DNA from: Rossellomorea sp. BNER
GTDB lineage: Bacteria; Bacillota; Bacilli; Bacillales; Bacillaceae_B
Length of the DNA stretch: 64,000 bases
Direction: 5' to 3'
NCBI GenBank assembly: GCA_024213275.1
Contig: JANAVG010000012.1
Location: 88,643 to 152,642, forward strand
Shown here one piece after another: positions 17,961-28,054 of the stretch. Below the pieces are notes generated by a model that worked only from the letters and a program-made list of their open reading frames with translations, had not been told where the DNA came from and ran no database searches. Positions within the stretch are counted from its first letter, which is position 1. Each line of letters opens with the position of its first letter. Both the position numbers and the translations under genes were made by a program.

Positions 17961-18734
17961 TTAAACAACTTTTGCTTCTGTATGGAGAAGTTTCACAAGT
18001 TCTTTTACTTGATCGTCTAATTCTCCTTCTAACACTTTTCCAGCTTCTTTTTTCGGTGGCAAGAAAATCTCAATTGTCTTTGTTTTTGCTTCCACATCAT
18101 CTTCATCTAAGTCGATATCATCGATTTCAATTTCATCTAATGGTTTTTTCTTCGCTTTCATAATCCCTGGTAGCGAAGGGTAGCGAGGCTCATTTAACCC
18201 TTGCTGCGCAGTTACAAGAAGCGGTAAAGTTGTTTCAATTACTTCAGAATCTCCTTCAACATCACGGACAACCGTTACTTTATCACCATCAATATCGAGT
18301 TTTGTAATAGTAGTGATATAAGGAATATCCAATTGCTCAGCAACCCTTGGACCAACTTGACCAGATCCTCCATCAATGGCTACATTCCCTGCTAGGATTA
18401 AATCTACTTCTTTATCTTTTAAATACTCAGCAAGAATTTTCGCTGTTGTAAATTGATCGCCGTTTTCTACATCATCTTCAGTGTTTATTAATACTGCTTT
18501 ATCAGCTCCCATAGCGAGCGCTGTCCGTAATTGTTTTTCACTTTCATCATTTCCGATAGTTATAACCGTTACTTCTCCACCATGTGCATCGCGTGCTTGG
18601 ATCGCTTCTTCAATTGCATACTCATCGTATGGATTGATGATGAATTCCGCTCCATCCTCACTGATTTGTCCGCCGGAAATGGAGATTCTTTCTTCTGTGT
18701 CGAAAGTTCTTTTCATAAGTACATAGATGTTCAT
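17961..18734 (-). CDS. etfB: Electron transfer flavoprotein beta subunit
   Basis: This 257-aa partner of EtfA binds AMP structurally. I place the start at ATG 18734 (MNIYVLMKRTFDTEE) because GGGAGGG lies 6 nt upstream; a longer frame from a TTG at 18749 would swallow that ribosome site. Conserved segments are DRFAIEE-like DEYAIEEAI (about 35), GADKAVLI, LAGNVAIDGGSGQVGPRVAEQL (about 115-136) and PRYPSLPGIMKAKKKP near 190. It lies between fadB (69 bp away) and etfA. Confidence 0.96.
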   Translation of the reverse strand: MNIYVLMKRTFDTEERISISGGQISEDGAEFIINPYDEYAIEEAIQARDAHGGEVTVITIGNDESEKQLRTALAMGADKAVLINTEDDVENGDQFTTAKILAEYLKDKEVDLILAGNVAIDGGSGQVGPRVAEQLDIPYITTITKLDIDGDKVTVVRDVEGDSEVIETTLPLLVTAQQGLNEPRYPSLPGIMKAKKKPLDEIEIDDIDLDEDDVEAKTKTIEIFLPPKKEAGKVLEGELDDQVKELVKLLHTEAKVV

Positions 18735-18803
18735 TCTATTCCCTCCCAAAAGTTAAAACTTTCACTTGTTTATAAATATTGAAAAAATTCTTCTCAAAAA
18801 AAT

Positions 18804-19577
18804 TTACTTTCCTTTAAAGTTTGGAGTACGCTTTTCTACGAAAGCTCCAATCCCTTCTTGCCCATCCTCTGATTGGAATACATCTCCAAATAGTTCTGCT
18901 TCTCTCATAACGCCTTCATAAAAACGGTCATCTTTTGAATAGCTTAATAGTTCAAGAGCAGCTTTCATAGCTACTGGACTTTTTTTAGATATTTTATGAG
19001 CCATTTCTTTTGCCTTAACGAACAGCTCTTCCTCTGCATATGCTTTATTTGCTAAACCATATTGGACAGCCTCAGTACCAGTAATAGGCTCACTAGTTAA
19101 AAGCATTTCAGCTGCTTTTGGTGTACCTACAAGCTTTGGCAGTCGTTGTGAACCTGCAAATCCTGGAATTAATCCAAGCTGTAATTCCGGTAGTCCAAGC
19201 TTTGCATTCTCACTCACTAGGCGAATATGGCAACCCATTGCTAGCTCTAATCCTCCGCCAAGAGCGGCCCCATGGATAGCTGCAATAATTGGTTTTGAGA
19301 AGTTTTCCATTCTTTCAAATAGATCTTGTCCTCTTTTTGAAAGTGCAGAAAATTCATCTCCATTTTTAACTGTAGTGAATTCCTTGATGTCCGCTCCTGC
19401 GGAGAAGAATCTTCCTTCGCCTTGAAGAAGAAGCACTCTTACAACTTTATTCTCTTCCAGTTCGTCTAATATCTCCGAGAGTTCGAGAATTAAATCACTG
19501 GCAAGTGCATTTGCTGGTGGTCGTTGAATGGTAATAAACGCCACGTGCTCTTCAAGGTCCCATGTTAAATACTTCAT
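18804..19577 (-). CDS. fadB: Enoyl-CoA hydratase/isomerase (FadB-type)
   Basis: This 257-aa crotonase-family protein is the likely hydratase of fatty-acid beta-oxidation. The oxyanion-hole segment FFSAGADIKEF (about 57-67), HGAALGGGLELAMGC (about 102-116) with its catalytic Glu, and LPELQLGLIPGFAGSQRL (about 129-146) with the second catalytic Glu are all present. The place in lcfA-fadR-fadB-etfB-etfA matches B. subtilis ysiB/fadB. The exact reaction (hydratase or isomerase) is inferred from context. Confidence 0.92.
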   Translation of the reverse strand: MKYLTWDLEEHVAFITIQRPPANALASDLILELSEILDELEENKVVRVLLLQGEGRFFSAGADIKEFTTVKNGDEFSALSKRGQDLFERMENFSKPIIAAIHGAALGGGLELAMGCHIRLVSENAKLGLPELQLGLIPGFAGSQRLPKLVGTPKAAEMLLTSEPITGTEAVQYGLANKAYAEEELFVKAKEMAHKISKKSPVAMKAALELLSYSKDDRFYEGVMREAELFGDVFQSEDGQEGIGAFVEKRTPNFKGK

Positions 19578-19601
19578 CCATTCATCCCCTTCTGAAGTTG
19601 T

Positions 19602-20189
19602 TTACCTTTTGCCACCGCATCCGTTTATTAATAACTGATGTATGGCAGGTGATTGTGCAACCAGGTCATACTTTTGATCGTTCATCACCCAAGTTGTCAC
19701 CATCTCGTCTAATGTTCCAAAAATCATTTGGCGTGTTAACCTTACATCCAAATCTGGATCAAATTCGTTCGTCTCAATTCCGTAATAAAGAATCTCATCA
19801 ACAAGTTGAAGATACCCCTTTAACACCTCATTGATTTTTAAACGTATCTCTTTATTAGACTGACGTAATTCTAATTGAGTAACAATCGCCAAATGGGAAT
19901 CTTCTGTCAAGATTCTACAATGATTTTCAATCATCACTAATAACTTCTCTGCCGCTGTCGATTTTCCTGCTATAACTTCTTCATTTTTTTCAACAAAATA
20001 TCCCATTTTCTCTCTAAAGAGTGAGATAAGAATATCTTCTTTATTTTTAAAATATAAATAGATTGTTCCATCCGCTACTCCAGCTTGTTTTGCTATTTTC
20101 GAAACTTGTGCTTGATGATACCCGTTCTCTGCTATTACAATCACGGCAGCGTCAATGATTTGCTTGTATTTTGGTTTATTTCTTTTCAT
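19602..20189 (-). CDS. fadR: Fatty acid degradation repressor FadR (TetR family)
   Basis: This 195-aa TetR-type repressor is released by long-chain acyl-CoA. The N-terminal HTH runs from about 7 to 53 (IIDAAVIVIAENGYHQAQVS, AGVADGTIYLYFKNKEDIL). The remainder is the helical ligand domain. The start ATG 20189 is chosen for AAGGATGG upstream and because it begins like FadR of B. subtilis (MKRNKPKYK); a frame open to 20225 would run through the operator. A consensus promoter and FadR box lie directly upstream, so the gene is autoregulated. Confidence 0.95.
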   Translation of the reverse strand: MKRNKPKYKQIIDAAVIVIAENGYHQAQVSKIAKQAGVADGTIYLYFKNKEDILISLFREKMGYFVEKNEEVIAGKSTAAEKLLVMIENHCRILTEDSHLAIVTQLELRQSNKEIRLKINEVLKGYLQLVDEILYYGIETNEFDPDLDVRLTRQMIFGTLDEMVTTWVMNDQKYDLVAQSPAIHQLLINGCGGKR

Positions 20190-20214
20190 AATAATGCCCA
20201 TCCTTTTAGTGTGA

Positions 20215-20232
20215 TGAATGACCATTCATTCA
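20215..20232. promoter_or_regulatory. FadR operator
   Basis: Reading minus, TGAATGAATGGTCATTCA agrees with the FadR consensus TGAATGAMTANTCATTCA at all but one position. It begins 8 nt after the -10 box, over the start point of the fadR promoter. Confidence 0.85.
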
Positions 20233-20239
20233 TATTTAC

Positions 20240-20268
20240 ATATTAAAAGGAGTTAGAATGGTTGTCAA
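20240..20268 (-). promoter_or_regulatory. SigA promoter of fadR-fadB-etfBA
   Basis: TTGACA (20263-20268) and TAATAT (20240-20245) with an exact 17-nt spacer on the minus strand. It lies inside the lcfA-fadR gap, so it serves the four downstream genes. Confidence 0.88.
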
Positions 20269-20334
20269 GGAATATATAACTTGTCCGAAGTTGATACAAA
20301 AAGAGAGAACAGAAGAAACACTCTACTTTTAAGT

Positions 20335-22029
20335 TTAGCCTAACTTTTCGTTTTCTTCAAATTTCTTCTTTTCCTCTTCAAAGAGTGCTCTCCTTAAGAT
20401 TTTTCCGACAGCTGTCTTCGGTAATTCTTTTCTAAATTCATATATTCTTGGAACCTTATATGCCGCCAAATGCTTTCTAGCAAACACATCTAGATTTTCC
20501 TCTGTTAATGCAGCTCCCTCTTTTAATACCACATAGGCTTTTACTGTTTCTCCACGATATGGATCTGGGACTCCTGCAGCCACAACCTCTTGAATGTCAG
20601 AGTGTTCATAGAGAACTTCTTCGATTTCTCGTGGGTAAATATTAAAACCACCTGCTATAATCATATCTTTCTTTCGATCCACTACATAGAAATATCCTTT
20701 TTCATCCATATATCCTAAATCTCCTGTGAGTAACCAACCATCTTTAATCGTTTCAGCCGTTTCTTCAGGACGATTCCAATATCCCTTCATCACTTGGGGA
20801 CCTCTAGCCGCAATTTCACCAATTTCATTAGGGGGTAGTGGCTCTCCCGTCTCTAAGGATAGTATCGCTGATTCAGTGTCTGGCCATGGAACACCTACAC
20901 TGCCTTTTACCCTCTCTTTATCCCATAAAAAATTTGAATGTGTCACAGGGGATGATTCAGTTAATCCATAGCCTTCAACGAGTTTTCCACCTGTTACTTT
21001 TTCAAATTTCTGTTGAACTTCAATGGGCAATGGCGCAGATCCACTTATACAGGAATCGATCGATGAAAGATTATATTTTCGTAAATTAGGATGATTTAGT
21101 AATCCAATATAGATAGTTGGAGCCCCAGGAAATAAAGTAGGTTTCTGTTTATCTATCGTTTTTAGAGTCGTTTCAGGATCAAACTTCGGCAAAAGAACCA
21201 TTTTATATCCCTGCATTACAGATAATATTAATACAGTAGTCATTCCATACACATGGAAAAATGGTAGTAAACCGAGAATCACTTCTTCTCCTTTTTTACA
21301 TTTATAAAGCCATGCATCACACATGGATGCATTAGCCACAAGATTTTTATGGGTAAGCATTACTCCTTTAGGAAATCCAGTTGTTCCCCCTGTATACTGA
21401 AGTAAGGCTAAGTCTTCCTCAAAATCAATCTCTAGTTCAATTGGTTTATCATTTGAAGTGGACATAATGTCTGTAAATAAATGATACTTGTCACATGGTG
21501 TCACTTTTACAACAATTCCATATTGTTTCTTCTGGATAAATGGATAAATTAAATTTTTAGGAAAAGGGAGTACATCCTTGATAGCGGTTACAATTACGTG
21601 TTCTAAATCAGTATTATCCATTACCTTTGTTACTCTTGGAAATAGGATATCGAGAGTAAGTATGACTTTTGCACCAGAGTCTTTCATTTGGTATTCAATT
21701 TCTCTCTCCATATAAAGTGGATTGGTTTGAACAACTACACCACCAGCGTAGAGTACACCGTAGTATCCGATAACCGACTGGGGTGTATTAGGCAGCATAA
21801 TGGCTACTCGGTCTCCTTTTTCAATTCCAATCTCTTTAAGATAATTCGCAAACTTTAAAGCGGATTGATGAACTTCTTTGTACGTTATTTCTTTTCCCAT
21901 AAAGTGTATAGCCACTTTATTTGCGTACAACTCTGCAGACTTTGTTAAATAATTTTGAACAGGAATCGATTCATAATCTAAGTTGGCAGGAATTTCTTGA
22001 GGATACTGATCAACCCATAATTTTTCCAC
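20335..22029 (-). CDS. lcfA: Long-chain fatty-acid-CoA ligase
   Basis: This 564-aa AMP-forming ligase activates long-chain fatty acids for beta-oxidation at the inner face of the membrane. The P-loop-like YTGGTTGFPKGVMLTH (about 211-226), the VEGYGLTESSPVTH motif, the TGDLGYMDEKG segment and the C-terminal lysine in LPKTAVGKILRR are the family hallmarks. I choose GTG at 22029 because GGGGGG lies 6 nt upstream; an ATG at 22077 would include that ribosome site. No FadR box is visible upstream of this gene, unlike the downstream fadR promoter. Confidence 0.95.
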   Translation of the reverse strand: MEKLWVDQYPQEIPANLDYESIPVQNYLTKSAELYANKVAIHFMGKEITYKEVHQSALKFANYLKEIGIEKGDRVAIMLPNTPQSVIGYYGVLYAGGVVVQTNPLYMEREIEYQMKDSGAKVILTLDILFPRVTKVMDNTDLEHVIVTAIKDVLPFPKNLIYPFIQKKQYGIVVKVTPCDKYHLFTDIMSTSNDKPIELEIDFEEDLALLQYTGGTTGFPKGVMLTHKNLVANASMCDAWLYKCKKGEEVILGLLPFFHVYGMTTVLILSVMQGYKMVLLPKFDPETTLKTIDKQKPTLFPGAPTIYIGLLNHPNLRKYNLSSIDSCISGSAPLPIEVQQKFEKVTGGKLVEGYGLTESSPVTHSNFLWDKERVKGSVGVPWPDTESAILSLETGEPLPPNEIGEIAARGPQVMKGYWNRPEETAETIKDGWLLTGDLGYMDEKGYFYVVDRKKDMIIAGGFNIYPREIEEVLYEHSDIQEVVAAGVPDPYRGETVKAYVVLKEGAALTEENLDVFARKHLAAYKVPRIYEFRKELPKTAVGKILRRALFEEEKKKFEENEKLG

Positions 22030-22164
22030 ATCTTTCCCCCCTCGAAAATTTTTTGAAAATTTATATTCTTCTCTCATTATATTATAAGCAAAGAGTCCTT
22101 ACAATTTGTTATCTATTCTAAAAATATTTTTTTCGACAAACCTATGTAGTAAAATTCCCCTAAA

Positions 22165-22197
22165 AAATAGAAATGGGCTGATTATAAAAATCAGCCC
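22165..22197 (-). terminator. Terminator after the mutS2-DUF350-smORF unit
   Basis: GGGCTGAT / ATCAGCCC with a 7-nt loop, followed on the minus strand by ATTTCTATTTTTT. It lies directly after the small ORF at 22204-22287. Confidence 0.8.
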
Positions 22198-22203
22198 TTA
22201 CCA

Positions 22204-22287
22204 TCATGCGAGAAAAATCATGTATATAACTCCAATAAGTAAAAATCCTCCACATAAAAACAATAATATCTTAGCAAGTGTTTCCAT
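22204..22287 (-). CDS. Putative 27-aa membrane protein (smORF)
   Basis: Reading minus, an ATG at 22287 opens 27 codons ending in TGA at 22204. GAGGAGAG lies 4-5 nt before the ATG, a strong ribosome site. The product is one hydrophobic helix (ILLFLCGGFLLIGVIYMIFL, residues 7-26) after a short polar start (METLAK). It begins 10 nt after the stop of the DUF350 membrane gene and is followed within 10 nt by a terminator, so it looks like the last cistron of that operon. I do not recognise a family and cannot assign a function. It was found by reading; it is below usual gene-length limits. Confidence 0.65.
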   Translation of the reverse strand: METLAKILLFLCGGFLLIGVIYMIFLA

Positions 22288-22297
22288 TATTCTCTCC

Positions 22298-22705
22298 TCA
22301 AGATATTCCTGCACCAATAACGTATGAGAGTCCTACTGATATAACAAGGGATATGAAACCTACAGCCCTGTTATCACGTTCAATCTCTTCATCTATCTTA
22401 AACTTTGGAGTCAAGAATTCATAAATAAAATAACCCATTAATAATAGAACAAATCCAAAAATCCCCCAACCAATCGTTGTTAACAAACTATCATTTACAG
22501 AAATCGCATGCCTGAAGATGTTTGCAATCCCAAAGATTTTCCCGCCTGTCGCCATTGCAACGGCGAGATTCCCATTTTTAATCTCTTCCCAATTGCGATA
22601 TTTTGTCACAAGTTCGAAGACGGATAAAAATAGAATAAGAAACAATATAACAACACTATAATTTCCAGCTGTTTGGACAAACTCATTTTCCCAAAAGTTT
22701 ACCAT
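22298..22705 (-). CDS. yshE: DUF350 family membrane protein (YshE)
   Basis: This 135-aa protein has four hydrophobic segments (about 13-33, 48-68, 78-98 and 112-134) with the conserved acidic and small-residue pattern of DUF350 proteins (FELVTKYRNWEEIKNGNLAVAMATGGKIFGIA). The family is widespread, and its role in bacteria is unknown. It follows mutS2 by 34 bp and precedes the 27-aa membrane smORF by 10 bp. The place after mutS2 equals yshE in B. subtilis. Confidence 0.88.
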   Translation of the reverse strand: MVNFWENEFVQTAGNYSVVILFLILFLSVFELVTKYRNWEEIKNGNLAVAMATGGKIFGIANIFRHAISVNDSLLTTIGWGIFGFVLLLMGYFIYEFLTPKFKIDEEIERDNRAVGFISLVISVGLSYVIGAGIS

Positions 22706-22739
22706 AAATTCATTTGGCTCCTCTTAAAATGGTTTTCAA

Positions 22740-25097
22740 TTACTTAAATTCTACCACAGTTACGCCAGTTCCACCCTCGCCTGCTTCACCAAAACGAATT
22801 TTCTTAACGGAGCGATGGTTTTTCAAATATTCCTGAACTCCTTGCCTTAATGCTCCAGTTCCTTTTCCGTGAATGATTGAAACCCTTGGATAACCGGCTA
22901 GAGTAGCGTCATCCAAATATTTCTCTACCTTTGACAAGGCACTTTCAAATCGTTCTCCACGAAGATCTAGTTCAAGTCCAACATGGAAATCCTTCCCTTT
23001 TACCGTTGCTAGAGGCTTTGTTTCTACTTTTTGTTGAGACTGAATAAATTCCAAGTCTTTTTCTTTCACTTTCATTTTCATGATCCCCATCTGTACTTGC
23101 CATTCTGAATTTGAAACTTTTTCAACTAGATGTCCTTTCTGGTCAAAAGTTAAGACTTTCACTTCATCCCCTGGCTTAAGCTGCTGATTTTCAGTTTTAG
23201 TTTTTGCTTTTGCTCTTGACTTTTCTAATGTAGGTGCAGCATTTTCCATTCGCTTCTTAGCATCAATTAATTCATGCTCTTTAATATCAACGTTTTTCTC
23301 TAATCGCATTTTTCGCAGCTCACGAATAATTTCTTCTGCTTCAGCTTTAGCCTTTTCTACAACATCACTTGCTTTACGTTCAGCCTTTTCATACATGCCA
23401 TCTCTTTTATCATAATATTCCATCATTTGCTTTTGCATATCTTTCTGCATCTTCTCAGCTTGTTTTAAAAGCTCATTTGCTTCTAAACGTTCCTTCTCTG
23501 CATCCCGTTTGCTTTGTTCAAGTGAAGCAATCATATTTTCAACTTCTTTACTATCTGTTCCAATATGTGCTTTCGCTCTCTCAATAACGTTATCTTTCAG
23601 CCCTAATCGTTTAGATATTTCAAATGCATTACTTCGTCCAGGCACACCGATTAACAGCTTGTAAGTAGGACTTAATGTTTCTACATTAAACTCTACACTC
23701 GCATTTACGACTCCCTCACGATTGTACCCATAAGCTTTAAGCTCTGGATAATGAGTCGTTGCTATTACTCTTGCACCTCTTAGATGAACTTCATCCAAAA
23801 TCGATATAGCTAGTGCAGCACCTTCTTGTGGGTCTGTCCCAGCTCCAAGTTCGTCAAATAAGACTAGACTCTCATGGTCGACCTTATCGAGAATTCCCAC
23901 GATGTTAACCATATGTGAAGAAAAAGTACTTAAGCTTTGCTCTATTGATTGCTCATCTCCGATATCAGCATAAATCGACTGAAACACCGCTACTTCTGAA
24001 CCATCAAGTGATGGAATTTGAAGGCCTGATTGCGCCATTAGAGTGGATAAACCAACCGTTTTTAATGTAACTGTTTTTCCACCTGTATTCGGGCCTGTTA
24101 TGACAATTGATGAGAAGTCTTTCCCTAATTCAATATCATTCGCAACCGCTTCTTCAATTGGCAAAAGTGGATGTCTCGCCTTGTTAAGCTTAATATAACC
24201 GTTGTCATTCATTAAAGGCTTTGTTCCTTTGATGGATTTACCAAACTTCGCTTTTGTAAACATAAAGTCGATATCTGCCATAATGCTAACAATGGTTTGT
24301 AATTCAGTCCCTGATTCATTTATTTCTTGTGTCAGCTCAAAAAGGATTCTTTCGATTTCATCTTGCTCTTTTAAGCGAAGCTCTCTCAATTGATTATTAA
24401 GAGTGACAATGGCCTCTGGTTCAATAAATAACGTTTGTCCAGATGAAGATTGATCATGAATAATTCCACCATAATGACCACGATATTCTTGCTTTACCGG
24501 GATCACATAGCGTTCATTTCGGATTGTAATAATAGCATCTGAAAGCATCTTCTGTGCATTATTCGACCGAATCGTTCTCTCTAACTTTTCTCGAATTCTA
24601 TTTTCATTTGCTCTAAGTGAGCTTCGTATTTGTCGTAATGTATCACTTGCAGAGTCTAGTATTTCTCCATTTTCGTCTACAACATGTTTGATTCTATGTT
24701 CTAATGAAGTCAGCACAGCCATCTGATTTGTTTTGAATTCAAGAATTGGCAATTCCACTTCATCTTCTAACATTTCTTCAATAAAAAGGGTGAACTTCCT
24801 GCTTGCATGAATTGTACTTGCAATTTGAACAAATTCCATTGGGCTAAGGATTCCACCAATTTCAGCTCTCTTAATATGTGGTCTAATATTATGAATCCCT
24901 GCCAAAGGGGTATGTCCTTTTAATCTCAAAACCTTAGCAGCCTCATCTGTTTCATTCTGCATCTCAATGATCTCACCTAAAGAACTCGAAGGGGTTAATT
25001 CATCGACTCTGGTTTTCCCAAGTGATGAAGCAGTATATTGATGTAATTGTTCCTTTATTTTATCAAACTCCAATGTTCTTAAAGCTTTCTCATTCAT
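22740..25097 (-). CDS. mutS2: Endonuclease MutS2
   Basis: This 785-aa MutS-like ATPase lacks the mismatch-recognition domain. The N-terminal clamp/core runs from about 1 to 300. The ABC-type ATPase has Walker A GPNTGGKT (335-342), the signature SLSTFSSHM and Walker [15 protein letters not shown] charged coiled coil follows (about 515-640; many Lys/Glu/Met), then a KOW-like segment and the C-terminal Smr nuclease domain (about 710-785; [23 protein letters not shown]). In Bacillus it acts in recombination control and rescue of collided ribosomes. It lies 23 bp after polX. Confidence 0.96.
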   Translation of the reverse strand: MNEKALRTLEFDKIKEQLHQYTASSLGKTRVDELTPSSSLGEIIEMQNETDEAAKVLRLKGHTPLAGIHNIRPHIKRAEIGGILSPMEFVQIASTIHASRKFTLFIEEMLEDEVELPILEFKTNQMAVLTSLEHRIKHVVDENGEILDSASDTLRQIRSSLRANENRIREKLERTIRSNNAQKMLSDAIITIRNERYVIPVKQEYRGHYGGIIHDQSSSGQTLFIEPEAIVTLNNQLRELRLKEQDEIERILFELTQEINESGTELQTIVSIMADIDFMFTKAKFGKSIKGTKPLMNDNGYIKLNKARHPLLPIEEAVANDIELGKDFSSIVITGPNTGGKTVTLKTVGLSTLMAQSGLQIPSLDGSEVAVFQSIYADIGDEQSIEQSLSTFSSHMVNIVGILDKVDHESLVLFDELGAGTDPQEGAALAISILDEVHLRGARVIATTHYPELKAYGYNREGVVNASVEFNVETLSPTYKLLIGVPGRSNAFEISKRLGLKDNVIERAKAHIGTDSKEVENMIASLEQSKRDAEKERLEANELLKQAEKMQKDMQKQMMEYYDKRDGMYEKAERKASDVVEKAKAEAEEIIRELRKMRLEKNVDIKEHELIDAKKRMENAAPTLEKSRAKAKTKTENQQLKPGDEVKVLTFDQKGHLVEKVSNSEWQVQMGIMKMKVKEKDLEFIQSQQKVETKPLATVKGKDFHVGLELDLRGERFESALSKVEKYLDDATLAGYPRVSIIHGKGTGALRQGVQEYLKNHRSVKKIRFGEAGEGGTGVTVVEFK

Positions 25098-25120
25098 GGA
25101 GTACTTCCTCCTCTTACATG

Positions 25121-26842
25121 CTACTCATCATTTCGTTTTAGGAATGAGAGCAGTTCATCTGTTTCATAACTATTTATCACCGTATCTTTTCTAATCCAAC
25201 CTTTTTTCGCTGTTCCAACACCTATTCCCATAAATTCTAAGTGACTAATACTATGTGCATCGGTATTAATGACAATTTTGACGCCGCGTTCCTGCGCTTC
25301 ATAAATATGGTCAGCCGATAAATCAAGTCGATTAGGGTTGGCATTCAATTCAAGAGCCGTATTTGTTTCTTTTGCTAATTCTATTAGTAAATCAATATCC
25401 ACGTCATATCCTTCTCTTCGACCAATAATGCGACCAGTAGGGTGGGCAATAATATCAACATGCGCATTTGATAGAGCTTTCTTCAATCTCTCCATAATTT
25501 TTCCCCTTGGTTGTGAGAAACTCGAATGGATGGATGCAATGACTAGATCTAGCTTTGCTAGAACTTCATCATCATAATCCAATTCACCGTTAGGGAGAAT
25601 GTCCATCTCGATTCCAGATAAGACTTCAATATCGTCATATTTTTTATTCCATTTTTTTATTTCATCATGCTGTTGAAGAAGCCTTTCTTTAGTCAAGCCG
25701 TTCGCGACACGTAAATAGTGTGAATGGTCGGTAATGGCCATGTATTTATATCCTTTCCTTCTGCAAGCTTCAATCATTTCTTCGATCGAGTTTGCACCGT
25801 CTGACCATGTGGAGTGCATGTGAAGATCTCCTTTAATATCAGAGGAAGTAATTAGATTATCGCTTCTACTAAAATGATCGACTTCTGTTCCATCTTCCCG
25901 AAGTTCAGGCGGGATCCAAGGTAATCCGAAGTGAGCATAAAACTCCTCTTCGGTTTCAAAAGTAATGACCTCTCCTGTTTCTATTATTTCTACACCGTAT
26001 TCACTGATCTTTTCGCCTCTTTCTTTGGCGAGCTGTCTCATTCTTACATTATGATCTTTCGAACCAGTAAAATGATGTAAAGCTGTTGCAAATTCCTCAC
26101 GCATCACAAGTCTAAAATCAACGGAAACCTCCCAATCGTAATCAAAGGTTAAGGAAATTTTGGTATCACCGGAAGCAATGGCTTCTTTTATTCGAGGTAA
26201 ACTGAGCAGTTGTTCTTTCACCCTTAATGGTTCTTCAACCGAAAGGATAAAATCCAAATCTTTAATCGTTTCTCTCATTCTCCTTAAGCTTCCAGCTCGG
26301 GAGCTATCAATAATACCCTCCATTTTCACTAATTGTTTTTCAATTTCTTCTGCAATTGGAAGCATATACGCTAATGGAAGCCTCTCTGGCCTTGATCCAA
26401 CATTTTCAATCGCTTGAAGTATTTTCTCTTCCGTTTTCTTTCCAAAGCCCGCTAATCCCTGTACTTTTCCTTCATTACATACCTTTTTTAAATCATCGAT
26501 ACCTTTAACATCTAGTTCTTTATAAAGCTTTGCTATTTTTTTGCCTCCAAGTCCTGGAAGCTTAAGTAAGGGAATTAAACCATTAGGTACTTCTTGCTGA
26601 AGTTCCTTTAAGACGGAAGAAGTTCCATCTTTAACGAATTCTTCAATAACTGCAGCCGTTCCCTTTCCGATTCCACTCAAAGCGGTAAAATTATCAATTT
26701 CAGATAAACTTCGGTCATCATTTTCCAGCGCTGCCGCCGCTTTTCGAAAAGCGGATATTTTAAACGAATTTTCCCCTTTTAATTCCATATAAATAGCAAT
26801 TTGCTCTAGTAATTTTATGATATCCTTTTTATTAGCAGTCAT
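25121..26842 (-). CDS. polX: DNA polymerase/3'-5' exonuclease PolX
   Basis: This 573-aa family-X polymerase is used in base-excision repair. The N-terminal 8-kDa-type and helix-hairpin-helix regions (about 1-150; [28 protein letters not shown]) precede the polymerase palm (about 180-310). In the palm the usual catalytic carboxylates appear in [18 protein letters not shown] and VSVDFRLV. The C-terminal PHP domain (about 338-570; [22 protein letters not shown]) is the metal-dependent exonuclease. The start at ATG 26842 follows TAGGTG; two nearby upstream codons are less likely. Confidence 0.95.
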   Translation of the reverse strand: MTANKKDIIKLLEQIAIYMELKGENSFKISAFRKAAAALENDDRSLSEIDNFTALSGIGKGTAAVIEEFVKDGTSSVLKELQQEVPNGLIPLLKLPGLGGKKIAKLYKELDVKGIDDLKKVCNEGKVQGLAGFGKKTEEKILQAIENVGSRPERLPLAYMLPIAEEIEKQLVKMEGIIDSSRAGSLRRMRETIKDLDFILSVEEPLRVKEQLLSLPRIKEAIASGDTKISLTFDYDWEVSVDFRLVMREEFATALHHFTGSKDHNVRMRQLAKERGEKISEYGVEIIETGEVITFETEEEFYAHFGLPWIPPELREDGTEVDHFSRSDNLITSSDIKGDLHMHSTWSDGANSIEEMIEACRRKGYKYMAITDHSHYLRVANGLTKERLLQQHDEIKKWNKKYDDIEVLSGIEMDILPNGELDYDDEVLAKLDLVIASIHSSFSQPRGKIMERLKKALSNAHVDIIAHPTGRIIGRREGYDVDIDLLIELAKETNTALELNANPNRLDLSADHIYEAQERGVKIVINTDAHSISHLEFMGIGVGTAKKGWIRKDTVINSYETDELLSFLKRNDE

Positions 26843-26984
26843 TTTCATCACCTACAATATATATGTACTATTATTCAAGACGTCACCAGTAATAATACTA
26901 TCAGATTACATAAATAATTGAAAAACTTTAGAGGTATTGTCGAGTTAAGCGAGCGCTTACTGAAGCCTTAAGGGATAGAAAAAA

Positions 26985-27102
26985 GGCCGTCCCAAAACCA
27001 AGGAGCCAGGGACCACAACATCAATATATAGAAGAAAACCTCAGGAGCATCTTCTATACATGAACGAACATGGTGGTTTCTGGACCCCTTTTGGGACAGC
27101 CT
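26985..27102 (-). repeat. 118-bp palindromic element after cvpA
   Basis: Outer arms GGCCGTCCCAAAA and TTTTGGGACAGCC enclose inner pairs (GGGACCACAA / TGGTTTCTGGACCCC; TATATAGAAGA / TCTTCTATA). The whole forms one long imperfect hairpin. Reading minus it begins 11 nt after the cvpA stop and ends in TTTTTT, so it can end transcription. Copies: 46125 and 58928, with diverged relatives at 47239 and 62060. Confidence 0.8.
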
Positions 27103-27112
27103 CATAGATTCA

Positions 27113-27667
27113 TTATGGTTTCTTGACGTATTCTATCCACCATTCTTTCACTTGTTCAGAAAGGATTGGTGTGTCCTGAACCATCACATTTGCAATAACA
27201 GAATCATTAATTAGATTTTGAACGGATTCAATCGGTAATAACACAGCAATATATAGTAAGATGAAGATCATTAAGTAAACTTCAATAAATCCTAAAACCC
27301 CTCCGCCAATAACATTTAATTGTTTAATAATCGGAAGATGTGATAGAAAATCGAGCATTGCACCTACTAAATGTAAAACGATTTTCACCGCAAAAAATAT
27401 AAGAGCAAAAGCAATAACACGGTAATAAGCTTGATCTAAATTAGCACCCTCAAAAATCATATTTAAAGTGGATTGCTTATCAAGAACTGGATATGGGATC
27501 CACAATGTTAGCTTTGGAGCAAGTTGATCATAATACAAATATGCTATGATAAAAGCAGCAATGAATCCGGTCATATGTATTAGTTGAAGGATAAAGCCAC
27601 GTTTTAATCCAATGAAAAATCCGATGACTAATATCACTAAAAGGGCTAAATCGAGCATAATGTTCAA
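27113..27667 (-). CDS. cvpA: CvpA family membrane protein (YshB)
   Basis: This 184-aa protein has four transmembrane helices (about 5-22, 27-45, 79-105 and 115-140), the [10 protein letters not shown] segment after the first helix and [14 protein letters not shown] in the last, as in CvpA/colicin-V production family proteins. Its role in Bacillus is not established. It overlaps zapA by 4 bp (ATGA), so the two are translationally coupled. The long hairpin element starts 11 nt after its stop. Confidence 0.87.
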   Translation of the reverse strand: MNIMLDLALLVILVIGFFIGLKRGFILQLIHMTGFIAAFIIAYLYYDQLAPKLTLWIPYPVLDKQSTLNMIFEGANLDQAYYRVIAFALIFFAVKIVLHLVGAMLDFLSHLPIIKQLNVIGGGVLGFIEVYLMIFILLYIAVLLPIESVQNLINDSVIANVMVQDTPILSEQVKEWWIEYVKKP

Positions 27668-27924
27668 TCCTTTAGGTTTTTTAATTCTTTTTCTAAAAAT
27701 TTATATTCCTCTTTAAGCTTAAGATAATCATGCACAGCATTAACGGCTGTAAGTACCGCTAGTTTACTAGTATCTAATGAAGGATTCAAGGAGCTCATTT
27801 CACGCATTTTATCATCTACTTGTGAAGCTACATGACGCATATGACTTGTTGACTCAGTCCCTACAATGACATATTGCTGTCCATATATATCAACTGTTGT
27901 TCTGTTTTTTCTTTCATTAGACAA
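27664..27924 (-). CDS. zapA: Cell division protein ZapA
   Basis: This 86-aa protein binds FtsZ and bundles its filaments at the division site. The N-terminal globular part ([18 protein letters not shown]) and the C-terminal coiled coil (about 50-86; [22 protein letters not shown]) match the short Gram-positive ZapA (85 aa in B. subtilis, YshA). It is transcribed away from rnhC; the two start codons are 130 bp apart. Confidence 0.94.
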   Translation of the reverse strand: MSNERKNRTTVDIYGQQYVIVGTESTSHMRHVASQVDDKMREMSSLNPSLDTSKLAVLTAVNAVHDYLKLKEEYKFLEKELKNLKD

Positions 27925-28054
27925 CTCAGAGTGCCTCCAATCTTAAGAATCCTAAACAATATCATAACATGAAACTTTTTAATTTGGAAAGAAATTGTCG
28001 TATAAAGTCACATTATGTTTAAATTAAGAGTATTGAACTAAAGGAGAGGTTGAA

